From Pseudorhizobium pelagicum (GTDB lineage Bacteria > Pseudomonadota > Alphaproteobacteria > Rhizobiales > Rhizobiaceae): DNA of 64,000 nt. Below the pieces are notes generated by a model. That model had not been told where the DNA came from. It searched no databases and was given only the letters and a program-made list of their open reading frames with translations. The translations under genes were made by a program, and so were the position numbers. The DNA lies in contig JOKI01000025.1 of the NCBI GenBank assembly GCA_000722615.1, positions 1 through 64,000 on the forward strand, written 5' to 3'. Positions 53,966 through 62,888 of this stretch are shown in pieces. The first letter of the stretch is position 1. Every line of letters begins with the position of its first letter.

Positions 53966-53981
53966 TTTCGTTTCGCTTTCG
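53966..53981. promoter_or_regulatory. TTTCG direct repeats upstream of glpR
   Basis: TTTCG occurs three times in 16 bases (53966, 53971, 53977) immediately upstream of the glpR start, between glpR and the divergent DUF4174 gene. DeoR-family repressors commonly bind such short tandem repeats. Autoregulation by GlpR is inferred. Confidence 0.5.
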
Positions 53982-54157
53982 ATGCCTGCGGTAATACCAT
54001 GAAGAAGAATGTGAACGAAAGCCAGATCACGATGATCCGAGAGCTGCCGGTCCTGAGAAGTTTTTCCGTCCGAGTGAACCTCGGCGGGCGAACTGGCGTT
54101 GAGGTTATCGACAGACGCCACCACAAGGATCAGGTCGCAAACCGATGGGAGATGCAG

Positions 54158-54577
54158 ATGCAAAGGTTGATGATCGCAACGGTGCTGGCCCTTCTGGTTC
54201 CACTGCAGGCATCCGCCATGGATAGCCTGTCGCAGCTGACCTGGAAGAACCGCATCGCCCTCGTTTTTGGCGCGGCGGGTGAGGCCCGGCTGGAACGGCA
54301 ACTGGCGGAGTTCACACGCTCCGATGCGGCACTCGCCGATCGCGACATGGTTGTCGTGCGGGTGACCGAGGAGACCGCGGAAGCCGTCTATGGCAGCATC
54401 GGCAACCTCGACGCCGCCGAACTTCGCCGGCAGGCCGACATCGCGCCCGGTGAGTTTCAAGTGGTCCTGATCGGCAAGGACGGAGGTGCAAAACTGAAGA
54501 GCGGCGAGTTTGTCGACAGCGAAACGCTGTTCGGCCTCATCGACCGCATGCCCATGCGTCGCGCCGAGCAGGATTGA
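54158..54577 (+). CDS. DUF4174 domain exported protein
   Basis: This 139-residue protein has a signal peptide (MQRLMIATVLALLVPLQASA). The mature part starts MDSLSQLTWKNRIALVFG and continues with a thioredoxin-like alternation of strands and helices, PGEFQVVLIGKDGGAKLKSGEFVD near residue 100, which fits DUF4174. There is no CxxC. I chose the ATG at 54158 with GGGAG six bases upstream; upstream in-frame starts at 54152 and 53999 are less likely. It probably acts in the periplasm, perhaps in stress or damage responses; function unknown. Confidence 0.8.
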   Translation: MQRLMIATVLALLVPLQASAMDSLSQLTWKNRIALVFGAAGEARLERQLAEFTRSDAALADRDMVVVRVTEETAEAVYGSIGNLDAAELRRQADIAPGEFQVVLIGKDGGAKLKSGEFVDSETLFGLIDRMPMRRAEQD

Positions 54578-54690
54578 TATCCTGCCAGGGCTTGGGGTGG
54601 CTCAGCGTCGGAGACGCCGCCGCGAGGAGATGCCTTGCAACTTCCGCCGCGCTCCATGGTTGGAGAGATCCACAGCAAATGGAGCAAGCC

Positions 54691-54906
54691 ATGGATAGTC
54701 GCACGAAAAAGCTCATGTTCATTGCCGCGGCGGTGATCGTCGTGGTCGTCGGGGGCTTCTTCCTTTTTGTCCAGGACCTTGCGTCGACCTCCACCGTGAT
54801 CGTCGAGGAGCCCTACGAGCGCACCGGCGAAGCGCCGCCGAGCGGCGTCGAGGATCAGACGAGCCATCCCGCGCTCACCGACGAGCCAAGCGAGCCGGCG
54901 CAGTAG
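54691..54906 (+). CDS. Small single-pass membrane protein
   Basis: This 71-residue protein has one N-terminal membrane helix (LMFIAAAVIVVVVGGFFLFV, residues 8-27) and a Pro/Glu/Ser-rich, acidic periplasmic tail of about 40 residues that is probably disordered. GGAG lies eight bases before the ATG at 54691; in-frame starts further left overlap the DUF4174 stop but are not conserved-looking. No family recognised. It is between two exported-protein genes in the same direction. Confidence 0.65.
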   Translation: MDSRTKKLMFIAAAVIVVVVGGFFLFVQDLASTSTVIVEEPYERTGEAPPSGVEDQTSHPALTDEPSEPAQ

Positions 54907-55035
54907 CGTCCTTCCGGGCAGCTCCTGCCCGGCCGCGGGAACTTCGGCCACGATCTGCGGTTCGAGATCAGGAAGCGCCGTTGCGGCGGCGCCGTCTCCA
55001 TCATCAGCCCGGTCATCAGCAGGAAAGGTTCTTTC

Positions 55036-55539
55036 ATGGTCAGGTCAGCATCCCGGATACTCATGCTTGCGCTTCTGCTCGTACCCTTGGGCGCTGTGCA
55101 GGCTGCGGCGCAGGAGGATGCGAGGCAGTCTTTTTCCGGACGCTTGGCCAGCCTGAGCCACTTCCTCGTGGAATCGGGAGAACTGGCGCTCTCCCGTGGT
55201 CAGGAGGAGTCGGTGCGCGCCTTCGCCGAGACGGTGACGGAGAACCAGCGCCGGTTTGTGGCGGAGTTGAAAGAGGCGCTCGTCGAGGAGGGCGTGGATC
55301 CGGCGGCGGACCTGGGCGAGCAGGATCGCAACGCGCTTCATGCGCTGGAGACGGCGATCCCGAACCAGTTCGACAACGCCTATTTCTCCGCCCAGGCGAT
55401 CGCCCTGGAAAGCATGATCCAGCTGATGAAGGATTACGGCGAAACCGGCCCGGAAGGTTCGCTGAAGACATTCGCCACCAATCACATCGGCGGCACCCGC
55501 ACGCTTTACCTTCGCGCCCAGGACCTGTCGGTTCCGTGA
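55036..55539 (+). CDS. DUF4142 domain exported protein
   Basis: This 167-residue protein has a signal peptide (MLALLLVPLGAVQAAAQ). The mature part is an all-alpha four-helix ferritin-like bundle: FSGRLASLSHFLVESGELALSRG, VRAFAETVTENQRRFVAEL and FDNAYFSAQAIALESMIQLM fit the DUF4142 pattern. It lacks an obvious full set of metal ligands. Members are periplasmic and often stress-associated. It ends about 90 bases before the TPP riboswitch. Confidence 0.82.
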   Translation: MVRSASRILMLALLLVPLGAVQAAAQEDARQSFSGRLASLSHFLVESGELALSRGQEESVRAFAETVTENQRRFVAELKEALVEEGVDPAADLGEQDRNALHALETAIPNQFDNAYFSAQAIALESMIQLMKDYGETGPEGSLKTFATNHIGGTRTLYLRAQDLSVP

Positions 55540-55631
55540 TGCGGAACGCATGAGGCGCCCGCCGCCGCTGCCGGGCCTGGCTCTCGCGCAAGGCGATTGA
55601 CATTGCCGCCGGTCTGCGCAAAACATGACGA

Positions 55632-55724
55632 AATTCCGAGGGGGGCATCGTAACGGTGCTGAGATGGCGGTGAGCCGGACCCTTGAACCTGATCCGGGTC
55701 ATACCGGCGTAGGAACGGAAACGG
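55632..55724 (+). promoter_or_regulatory. TPP (THI-box) riboswitch
   Basis: All conserved elements are present in order: GAGGGGGGC at the 5' side, GCTGAGAT (pyrimidine-sensing helix), the variable stem GGCGGTGAGCC, then ACCCTTGAACCTGATC, CGGGTCATACCGGCGTAGGAA closing the pyrophosphate-binding helix. It lies about 150 bases upstream of the ThiX-like permease gene. In proteobacteria binding of thiamine pyrophosphate normally represses translation or transcription of the downstream operon, so the four transport genes that follow are expected to be induced by thiamine shortage. Confidence 0.93.
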
Positions 55725-55735
55725 CCATATCAGGC

Positions 55736-55870
55736 GCCAATTCTCTTCTCCGCTTTACCTGGATCTCCATGATATAACCGTCGGGAGATCGTTTGATGGC
55801 ATCCAGCACCACAATCCGTGACAGAATGGGCTCGCGCGGCGACCAGGCGCCGACGCGGTAGAGCCTTGCC
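55736..55870. other. Leader segment between riboswitch and thiX, possible gene remnant
   Basis: Between the riboswitch and the permease start there is no complete gene. One plus-strand frame reads PLYLDLHDITVGRSFDGI before a stop, resembling the opening of an ABC ATPase (strand-DVTV-F-G pattern), which is the ThiZ component missing from this operon. On the minus strand a 62-codon frame (55699-55887) also reads protein-like but overlaps the riboswitch. The segment may be the scar of a deleted thiZ or just expression platform; not decidable by eye. Confidence 0.35.
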
Positions 55871-56653
55871 ATGTCGTTGAAGCACATGGGACCGGGCCTT
55901 CTGGGCCTGATCGCCCTCTGGCAGGCCGTCGTCTGGCTGGTCGGCGTCCCCCGCTACATTCTTCCCGCGCCGCTGCAGGTGGCTGCCGCACTGGCCCGCC
56001 AGCCGGAGTTCCTGCTGCGCAACGGGCTGATCACCCTGTCGGAGATCCTCGTCGGTCTCGCCTGCGGCACGCTGCTGGGCTTTGCCGCCGCCCTGTCGAT
56101 GGCGGCGTTTCCACGGCTCGGGCGCCTCGCCTGGCCGATGCTGCTGGTCCTGCAGGCGCTGCCGGTCTTCGTGCTTGCCCCCATTCTCGTCCTCTGGTTC
56201 GGCTTCGGCATGGCCTCCAAGGCGGTGATGGCAACGATCATCATCTTCTTTCCGGTCGCTTCGGCCTTCGCCGACGGCCTGCGCCGCACCGATCCCGTCC
56301 TGCTCGATGCCGCGGCGCTCACCGAGGCCAGTCATTGGCAGGTGCTCCGCCACATCCGCCTGCCGCTGGCGCTGCCGGCGCTCGTCTCGGGCCTGCGCGT
56401 TGCCGCCCCTCTGGCACCGATCGGCGCCGTGGTCGGCGAATGGGTCGGCGCCTCGGCGGGCCTCGGCTTCGTCATGGTGCAGGCCAACGCCCGCATGCAG
56501 ACCGATACCGTCTTCGCCGCCATGGCGCTTCTTGCGGTCATGACCCTCCTCCTGCGCGCCGCCGTGGACCGCCTCACCGCGCCGCTCGCCCCCTGGGCCC
56601 CGGAATTCGAACACCGTCCCGTCAATTTCATTAGCCGGAGAATAAAATCATGA
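55871..56653 (+). CDS. thiX: Thiamine-precursor ABC transporter permease (ThiX-like)
   Basis: This 260-residue BPD_transp_1 permease has six helices. The EAA-type loop LTEASHWQVLRHIRLPLALPAL lies near residue 155, and APIGAVVGEWVGASAGLGFVM near 185 is typical of the ThiX/SsuC group. It is the first gene after the TPP riboswitch and overlaps the ThiY-like gene by ATGA. With ThiY it would import the thiamine pyrimidine precursor formylaminopyrimidine or HMP. No ATPase gene is present in this operon. Confidence 0.85.
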   Translation: MSLKHMGPGLLGLIALWQAVVWLVGVPRYILPAPLQVAAALARQPEFLLRNGLITLSEILVGLACGTLLGFAAALSMAAFPRLGRLAWPMLLVLQALPVFVLAPILVLWFGFGMASKAVMATIIIFFPVASAFADGLRRTDPVLLDAAALTEASHWQVLRHIRLPLALPALVSGLRVAAPLAPIGAVVGEWVGASAGLGFVMVQANARMQTDTVFAAMALLAVMTLLLRAAVDRLTAPLAPWAPEFEHRPVNFISRRIKS

Positions 56654-57594
56654 CACGACGCCTGCTTCCCATCCTCGGCGCCCTTGCGCTGCTGGCGCTC
56701 CCCCTGCAAGCACAGGCCGCCGACAAGCTGACCGTGATGCTCGAATGGTTCGTGAACCCGGATCACGCGACCATGGTGGTCGCCCAGGAGCGCGGCCTCT
56801 TCGCCGAGCAGGGCCTCGAGGTGGAACTGCTGCCGCCGGCCGATCCGTCCTCCGTGCCGCGGCTGGTCGCCGCCGGCCAGGCCGATATCGGCGTGCATTA
56901 CCAGCCGAACCTCTATCTCGACCACGCTGCGGGCCTGCCGCTCGTGCGCTTCGGCACGCTCGTCGAGACGCCGCTCAACACCATCACGGTTCTCGCCAAC
57001 GGCCCGATCAAGACGCTGGCCGACCTGAAGGGCAGGAAGATCGGTTTCTCGGTCTCCGGGTTCGAGGATGCCATGCTGAAGCGTATCCTGGAGGCGCAAG
57101 GCCTGTCCCTCGATGACGTCGAGCTCGTCAACGTCAACTTCGCGCTCACCGCCTCGCTGCTCGGCGGCCAGGTGGACGCCACGGTCGGCGGCTTCCGCAA
57201 TTTCGAGCTGACCCAGATCCGCCTCGAAGGCGGCGAGCCCCACGCATTCTTTCCCGAAGAGCACGGCGTTCCCGTCTATGACGAGCTGATCTTCGTCGCC
57301 CAGAGGGACATGGCCGGCGACGATCGGCTTCCCCGCTTCCTGAAGGCCGTCGAGGATGCCGCGATCTTCCTCACCAACCACCCGCAGGAGGCCTGGGAGC
57401 TCTTCATCAAGGCCTACCCGGACCTCGATGACGCGCTGAACCGCCAGGCCTTCACCGACACGCTGCCGCGCTTTGCCAAGCGCCCGGCGGCCCTCGACCG
57501 CGGCCGCTACGAGCGCTTCGGCGCCTTCATGGCCGAAAGCGGGCTGATCGACAGTGCGCCGGCCGTCGAGGACCTGGCCGTCGAACTGCGGTGA
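56650..57594 (+). CDS. thiY: Thiamine pyrimidine-precursor binding protein (ThiY-like)
   Basis: This 314-residue periplasmic protein of the NMT1/THI5-like family has signal peptide MTRRLLPILGALALLALPLQAQA. The mature start LTVMLEWFVNPDHATMVVAQERGLF is the ThiY signature (the tryptophan and histidine face the pyrimidine), followed by LLPPADPSSVPRLVAAGQADIGV. It is under the TPP riboswitch and overlaps thiX by ATGA and the TRAP permease gene by GTGA. ThiY proteins bind N-formyl-4-amino-5-aminomethyl-2-methylpyrimidine. Confidence 0.9.
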   Translation: MTRRLLPILGALALLALPLQAQAADKLTVMLEWFVNPDHATMVVAQERGLFAEQGLEVELLPPADPSSVPRLVAAGQADIGVHYQPNLYLDHAAGLPLVRFGTLVETPLNTITVLANGPIKTLADLKGRKIGFSVSGFEDAMLKRILEAQGLSLDDVELVNVNFALTASLLGGQVDATVGGFRNFELTQIRLEGGEPHAFFPEEHGVPVYDELIFVAQRDMAGDDRLPRFLKAVEDAAIFLTNHPQEAWELFIKAYPDLDDALNRQAFTDTLPRFAKRPAALDRGRYERFGAFMAESGLIDSAPAVEDLAVELR

Positions 57595-59480
57595 GGCGAG
57601 GCGAGGACACGGACCGGCCGACGGTGCCGGCCAGGGATGGTGCAGCGCCGCCGTCATGGCCGCCTCCCGCCAGCCGCTGGCGGCTGAGCTGCAGGCACGT
57701 CGCGGAGGCTGTCGAAGCGGCCCTCTCGACGGTGGCGGCAATCGTGCTGGTGGTCCTGCTGGCGCTGGTGCTCGTCTCGGTCGTCCTGCGCTACCTCTTC
57801 TCGACCGGCATGGTCGGCGCGGAGGAGGCGGCGCTCTGGCTCTTCCTGCTGCTGGTTGCGCTGGGCATGCCGCTCACCCTGTCCGGTCCCCTGGCCATGC
57901 GCCTCGACGTCGCGCTTGGCGCCGCGCCGCTGACCCTGCGCCCTGTGCTGCAGCTGGCAGCCGATGCCGTGACGGTTGTCGCCGCACTCGCCTTCGTCAG
58001 CGGCGGTGCTGCTGCCGCCGGCATGATGGGCTCCACCTCGGTCGTGCTCGGCCTGCCGGACTGGCTGCGGCCGGCAGCGCTGGCTGCGGGCGGCGGATCG
58101 CTTCTGCTTCTGCTGGTCCTGCGCCGCACAATCGAGGGACGGGGCGGGGCCGCGCTGTTGTCCTGCCTCGTCGGCATCGCGGTGCATCTGCTCCCGGCGG
58201 CCATCCTGCCGGGCGGTCTCTGGTCCTCGGGTCTCTGGCCGCCGGGCCTGATCGCGCTCTTGATCGCCGGGCTCGGCCTGCTGCTCGGTGCGCCGCTGGC
58301 CCATGCCCTGGTTGCCGCGGCAGCGCTTGCCGTGCCCTTCGGCAGCAGCCTCCCTGAGCCTGCGATCGTGGCGACAGCGGCAAGCGGCCTGTCGCGCTTC
58401 CTGCTGCTCGCCATTCCCTTCTTCCTGCTGACCGGCGTGCTGCTCACCCTCTCCGGGGCGGCGGAGCGCCTGGTGCGGCTCGCCGCAAGTCTCGTCGGTC
58501 ATCGCCCCGCCGGCCTTGCCCAGACGACACTTCTCACCAGCGTCCTCTTCTCCGGCGCCTCCGGCTCTTCCGTCGCAAATGCCGCCTTCGGCGCCAGCAC
58601 CTTCTTCCCGCAGCTTCTCCGTCACGGCTACCGGCGGGCGGATGCCGGCGCGCTGATCGCCGCGACTTCCGTCCTCGACAACGTCATTCCACCCTCGATC
58701 GCCTTCCTGCTGCTGGCGGCCGCAACCGACCTCTCGGTCGGGGCGCTGCTCGTCGGCGGCGCCTATGCCGGCCTGCTGATGGCGCTTTGCCTCGGCGTTG
58801 CGATCCATTTCGTCCATCGCGGCACGCCGCCGATGCCGGCCGCGACCGGGCGACAGCGCCGCCATGCCCTGGTCTCGGCGCTTCCGGCCCTCGGCCTGGT
58901 GGTGGTCGTCGTCGCCGGCATCCGGATCGGCATCGTCACCACCACGGAGGCCGCGGCCCTTGCGGCAGGCTACGCCCTGCTCCTGGCGCTCGCCCGCCGC
59001 TCAAGTCTCGGCACCATCGCCGCCGCCTTCCGCCAGGCCGCCGGCGAGGCCGCCGCCATCGGACTTCTGATCGGCGCCGCCGCACCCATCGCCTTCCTGC
59101 TGGCGGTCGATGATGTGGCAGGAACGGTCACCGCCCTCGTCACCGGCTTCGGCAATCATCCACTTCCGGTGCTGCTCTTCTGCAACCTCGTCCTGCTCGG
59201 CGCCGGGCTGGTGCTCGATATCGGCGCCGCCATCCTGCTGCTCGCCCCGATCCTGCTGCCGGCCGCCGTCGCCGCCGGCATCGACCCGGTCGCCTTCGGC
59301 GTCATCCTCGTCGTCAACCTGATGATCGGCGGCCTGACCCCGCCCGTCGGCATGCTCGTGCTGGTGGTTTCCGGCCTCACCGGGGTCAACGCCGCCCATC
59401 TGTTCCGGGCCGTGCTGCCCTATCTCGCCGCGCTGCTCGTGGCGCTCCTTGTCCTTTGCCTTGTCGCACTCACTGCCTGA
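57591..59480 (+). CDS. Fused TRAP transporter permease (DctQ-DctM)
   Basis: This 629-residue membrane protein has an N-terminal DctQ-like domain (about 35-165: VLRYLFSTGMVGAEEAALWLFLLLVALG) joined to a DctM-like domain (about 190-629: LFSGASGSSVANAAFGASTFFPQLLRHGYRRADAGALIAATSVLDNVIPPSIAFLLL and, at the end, IGGLTPPVGMLVLVVSGLTG; blocks quoted loosely). It starts at a GTG overlapping the thiY stop as GTGA, so it is translationally coupled to the thiamine-precursor binding protein and lies downstream of the riboswitch. Fusion of Q and M is known in some TRAP systems. Linkage to thiamine uptake is unusual and suggests a thiamine-related substrate. Confidence 0.88.
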   Translation: MRRGEDTDRPTVPARDGAAPPSWPPPASRWRLSCRHVAEAVEAALSTVAAIVLVVLLALVLVSVVLRYLFSTGMVGAEEAALWLFLLLVALGMPLTLSGPLAMRLDVALGAAPLTLRPVLQLAADAVTVVAALAFVSGGAAAAGMMGSTSVVLGLPDWLRPAALAAGGGSLLLLLVLRRTIEGRGGAALLSCLVGIAVHLLPAAILPGGLWSSGLWPPGLIALLIAGLGLLLGAPLAHALVAAAALAVPFGSSLPEPAIVATAASGLSRFLLLAIPFFLLTGVLLTLSGAAERLVRLAASLVGHRPAGLAQTTLLTSVLFSGASGSSVANAAFGASTFFPQLLRHGYRRADAGALIAATSVLDNVIPPSIAFLLLAAATDLSVGALLVGGAYAGLLMALCLGVAIHFVHRGTPPMPAATGRQRRHALVSALPALGLVVVVVAGIRIGIVTTTEAAALAAGYALLLALARRSSLGTIAAAFRQAAGEAAAIGLLIGAAAPIAFLLAVDDVAGTVTALVTGFGNHPLPVLLFCNLVLLGAGLVLDIGAAILLLAPILLPAAVAAGIDPVAFGVILVVNLMIGGLTPPVGMLVLVVSGLTGVNAAHLFRAVLPYLAALLVALLVLCLVALTA

Positions 59481-59489
59481 GAGGTTTCC

Positions 59490-60488
59490 ATGCCCCCATT
59501 CACCCGCCGCACCTTCATCACCGCCGCCGCGCTCGCGCCGGCCCTTGCAGCCCCCGCCCTCGTCCGGTCGGCCCTGGCCCGCACGTCGGTGCTGACGGTC
59601 GCCTCGCTGCTCGGCGAGGACAAGCCGGAGACGCAGGTCTGGCACTGGATCGCGGCCAGGCTGGAGGAGCGACTGCCGGGACGTTTCCGACTGCGGATCG
59701 TCGCCAATGCGGCGCTCGGCGGCGAGAAGGAGGTCGCCGACGGCGCCCGCCTCGGGTCGATCCAGGCCAGTCTCTCGACGGTCTCGACCCTGTCGGCCTG
59801 GGTGCCCGAACTCCAGGTGCTCGACCTGCCGTTCCTGTTTCGCGATGCCGGCCACCTGAGCCGCGTCGTCTCCGGGCCGCTCGGTGAAGACCTGAAGGCG
59901 CGCCTTGCCGATGAGGGCTTCGTCGTCGGCGGCTTCATCGACTACGGCGCCCGGCATCTGCTTGCCCGCGAGCCGATCACGCGGCCGGAGCAGCTGGCCG
60001 GCAAGACCATGCGCGTCATCCAGAGCCGGCTGCACACCAGCCTGTGGAGCGCCTTCGGCGCCGTGCCGGTCGGCATCCCGATCACCGAGACCTATAATGC
60101 GCTGGCGACCGGCGTCGCCGATGCCATGGATCTCACCGCCTCCGCCTATGCGGGCTTCAAGCTCTACGAGGTGGTGCCTTTCCTCACCCGCACCGCCCAC
60201 ATCCGCTCCTCCGGCGTGATCTTCTATGCGGGCAGCTTCTGGGATGGCCTGGGAGACGAGGAGAAGGCGGTGCTGACGGCGGTTTCGACCGACGCGGCCA
60301 TTTATTTCAACGGCCTGATGCAGGCGGACGAGGCGGCCTCGCTGGAGGTTGCCCGGGCACACGGCGGACAGGTGCTGGAACCGGACGCACTGGTGGAATG
60401 GCAGAAGGGCGCCCAGTCCGTCTGGTCGCAGTTCGAGGATGTGGTCGGTGGCCGCAGCGTCATCGACACCATCCGCCAGATCGGCTGA
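59490..60488 (+). CDS. TRAP transporter substrate-binding protein (DctP), riboswitch-linked
   Basis: This 332-residue DctP-family protein has a twin-arginine-like start TRRTFITAAALAPALAAPA, suggesting Tat export. Conserved blocks are NAALGGEKEVADGARLGSIQ, LDLPFLFRDAGHL and LAGKTMRVIQSRLHTSLWSAFGAVPVGIPITETYNALATGVADAMD (quoted in part), the first with the usual ligand-binding arginine (MRVIQS). It begins nine bases after the fused permease gene, completing the TRAP system in the riboswitch operon. The ligand is unknown; a thiamine precursor or breakdown product carrying a carboxylate is the guess from context. Confidence 0.9.
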   Translation: MPPFTRRTFITAAALAPALAAPALVRSALARTSVLTVASLLGEDKPETQVWHWIAARLEERLPGRFRLRIVANAALGGEKEVADGARLGSIQASLSTVSTLSAWVPELQVLDLPFLFRDAGHLSRVVSGPLGEDLKARLADEGFVVGGFIDYGARHLLAREPITRPEQLAGKTMRVIQSRLHTSLWSAFGAVPVGIPITETYNALATGVADAMDLTASAYAGFKLYEVVPFLTRTAHIRSSGVIFYAGSFWDGLGDEEKAVLTAVSTDAAIYFNGLMQADEAASLEVARAHGGQVLEPDALVEWQKGAQSVWSQFEDVVGGRSVIDTIRQIG

Positions 60489-60491
60489 TTC

Positions 60492-60522
60492 GGCCAGGCC
60501 GTCCTGCCCGCTCCGCCTGGCC
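60492..60522. terminator. Terminator hairpin after the riboswitch operon
   Basis: GGCCAGGC at 60492-60499 pairs with GCCTGGCC at 60515-60522 in the 41-base space between the converging TRAP binding-protein gene and the exonuclease fusion gene. No clear T-run is present; position supports a shared terminator. Confidence 0.5.
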
Positions 60523-60529
60523 ATGACGC

Positions 60530-62677
60530 TCAGGTCTGCAGCAGTTCGCGGATCATGCCGGTGCGGTGCAGTGCGTCGTGCAGGCGCTCGCGGTCCTGCC
60601 GCCGCAGGATGTTGAGATCGACGCGGTTGCTCGGCTTCACCCCGGCCTCGATGTCGGCGATCTGCTGGGTGAGGATCAGCCGCATCAGGAAGCCGTGAAT
60701 GTCGAGGAGGAGGGCGGCATCGGCCTGCGGATAGCCGGCCGCCGCTGCCACCTCGCGGATCCTCTGGGCGGTCGGCAGGCTGCCGATTCCCCGTCTGAGT
60801 GCGGCGGTGCGGGCGCCGGCGACGATCGGCAGCATGGCGGCCTTCAGGTCGGTGCGGCCGGAGCCGTCCTTGCGGATGCGGCCGAAGAGGCCGAGCGCCG
60901 CATTGCGGCCACTGGCCCCGTCGCTCATCGCCGAGAGCAGCCCGGGTGCCGTCCGCACGATCGCGGTGGCCTCGGTGCGCAGCGTCTCGGCCAGGCGCGC
61001 GCCGGCCTTCGAGGACACATGCACCGGCGTGAAGTCGAAGAAAATATCGACATTGGCCAGCACCTTCGGCGTCGGATGCTCCGCCCAGCTGCGCACCTCG
61101 TTCAGCCACTCCGACAGGCGCCGGCGCCAGACCCGGTTGCGGGCCATTACCCCGCTGTCGCAGTAGGGAATGCCGGCCCGGTGGAGGATCTCGTTGACCC
61201 GCGTGGCAAAGCGCGTGAACCAGTCCTCGGCGGAACCGAGGTCGCCCCGGTAGCCATCGGCAATCACCAGCGCATTGTCCTGGTCCGGCGCCAGCAGGCT
61301 CTCGCCCCGGCCCGCCGAACCGAGCACCAGCAGGGCATAGTCCGCCGGTGCGGCACCCTGGCCGGCGGCGATCAGCTCGCCTTCGGCGATCTCTGCCGCG
61401 CGTGTCGCCATGGCGCGCCGCTCCGCGGAAATGACGGCGGCCACGGCGCGCGCGTCGAGCCCGTCGCTGAGCAGGCCGGCGGCCAGCGAGGGAAGCTCCG
61501 CCTGGACGCGGGCAAGCTCCCGCGGCCGGCTGGCGGCGGCGATCTCGTCGCCGAGCGTCAGCGTCGCCAGCGCCCGCTCGCGCAACAGGGTGCGCAGCGT
61601 GAAGATGCCGACAAGCTCTCCCGAGGCGCCGGTGACGCCGAGGTAGCGCAGGTTCTTGCGCGCCATCAGCCCGAGCGCCCGGTAGAGAAAGGTATCTCCG
61701 GGGGCAGCAATCACCGGCACGCTCATGACCGTGCCGGCCGTCACTGCACTGGCCTCGGAGCCCTTTTCGGCCAGCGCCCGCAGGATGTCGCGCTCGCTGA
61801 GAATGCCGTGCGTGCCGTCGTCGCCGGTGACGATCGCACAGCCGATGCCCTTTTCCGCCATCAGCCGCGAGGCCTCTCGGAGCGAACAGTCGGCGTCGAT
61901 GCAGATCGGCGGGCTGCTCATCACATCCTCCAGCCGCTGCCGGTAGAGAAAGCTGTCGATCGCCCGCCGGCTGCCGGTCTGGATTGCCGCCGGCGCAAAC
62001 TCCGCCTTGCCCGAGGGCCGTTCGAACCAGCCGACGCCCTGCTGCTGCGCGACCAGCGTGGTTGCGGCCCGGCCGAGGTTTTCCGCCTCGCCGAGCGTCC
62101 GCACACCCTTTTCCAGAAGCCGAGACTGCATGGCGGCATAGACGCCGGCCGTGGCGCGGGCGTCGCCGAGCGCCGTATGACGCCCCTCGATGGTGACGCC
62201 GTAAGTGAGCGCCAGATTGTCGAGCGACGGGCTGACGAGCCCAGGCGTAATCGCGACCGACATCAGCGCCACGTCGAGCCAGCGCGGTTCCTGCCACGCC
62301 ACGCCGTGGCGATGCGCCTCGTTGCGCAGCACGGCGAGGTCGAAGTTGATGGAATGTCCGACGACAACGGCATGGCCGATGAACTCGAGGAGGCCACCGG
62401 CGACCTCCGCGAAGCGCGGCTTGCCGGCGACGTCCGTATCGAAGAGCCCGTGCACCCGGCTCGATCCGGCCGGGATCGGGATGCCGGGATCGACGATCAC
62501 ATCGAAGACCTGGCGCTCCAGGATATCGGCGCCATGCATGCGCACCGCGCCGATCTGGATGATCCGGTCCTGGCGGACGTCGAGGCCGGTGGTCTCGGTG
62601 TCGAGGACGACGACGTCCAGCGCAATCAGCGGTGCACTCGCTCCCGCCGCCGCGTCCCCTGAAGTTCGCGGCGTCAC
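60530..62677 (-). CDS. Exonuclease (DEDDh)-CBS-CBS-nucleotidyltransferase (DUF294) fusion
   Basis: This 715-residue cytoplasmic protein has three modules. Residues 15-185 are a DnaQ-type 3'-5' exonuclease: DTETTGLD (Exo I), [11 protein letters not shown] (Exo II) and [10 protein letters not shown] (Exo III, DEDDh histidine). Residues 245-370 are two CBS domains ([12 protein letters not shown] and [12 protein letters not shown]). Residues 385-715 are a DUF294 nucleotidyltransferase with [20 protein letters not shown] (GS-x-DxD catalytic pattern as in GlnD/GlnE) and its helical C-terminal domain. CBS-DUF294 proteins are known; the N-terminal exonuclease is the less usual part. CBS domains suggest adenylate sensing. 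The target is unknown. Confidence 0.9.
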   Translation of the reverse strand: MTPRTSGDAAAGASAPLIALDVVVLDTETTGLDVRQDRIIQIGAVRMHGADILERQVFDVIVDPGIPIPAGSSRVHGLFDTDVAGKPRFAEVAGGLLEFIGHAVVVGHSINFDLAVLRNEAHRHGVAWQEPRWLDVALMSVAITPGLVSPSLDNLALTYGVTIEGRHTALGDARATAGVYAAMQSRLLEKGVRTLGEAENLGRAATTLVAQQQGVGWFERPSGKAEFAPAAIQTGSRRAIDSFLYRQRLEDVMSSPPICIDADCSLREASRLMAEKGIGCAIVTGDDGTHGILSERDILRALAEKGSEASAVTAGTVMSVPVIAAPGDTFLYRALGLMARKNLRYLGVTGASGELVGIFTLRTLLRERALATLTLGDEIAAASRPRELARVQAELPSLAAGLLSDGLDARAVAAVISAERRAMATRAAEIAEGELIAAGQGAAPADYALLVLGSAGRGESLLAPDQDNALVIADGYRGDLGSAEDWFTRFATRVNEILHRAGIPYCDSGVMARNRVWRRRLSEWLNEVRSWAEHPTPKVLANVDIFFDFTPVHVSSKAGARLAETLRTEATAIVRTAPGLLSAMSDGASGRNAALGLFGRIRKDGSGRTDLKAAMLPIVAGARTAALRRGIGSLPTAQRIREVAAAAGYPQADAALLLDIHGFLMRLILTQQIADIEAGVKPSNRVDLNILRRQDRERLHDALHRTGMIRELLQT

Positions 62678-62888
62678 GCCATGGTCTCCATCCTGCCTCC
62701 CGGGTCCCGGGCCGACCCTGGAGAGACGGCACGCGGGATTATGCTTTCCGCTGCAGACTCGGCCGGATCACGGGGTTGGGCAAGTAGACTTAAGGCGCAG
62801 GCAGCACCGACCGGTCTCACATGCATGGTTTGTCCTTTTCTCAGCATCCGCTATCTGTCGAGCCAAGTGTAGCAGAGGGGAGAGCGAC

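Noticed and set aside
55699..55887. A 62-codon minus-strand frame between riboswitch and thiX
   Set aside because: It reads somewhat protein-like but overlaps the conserved end of the TPP riboswitch, has no recognisable family and faces against the operon.
59001..62732. A 1243-codon minus-strand open frame spanning the TRAP and exonuclease genes
   Set aside because: It is in a different frame from the exonuclease fusion, is arginine/glycine-rich shadow sequence and crosses convergent genes; the real gene is 60530-62677.
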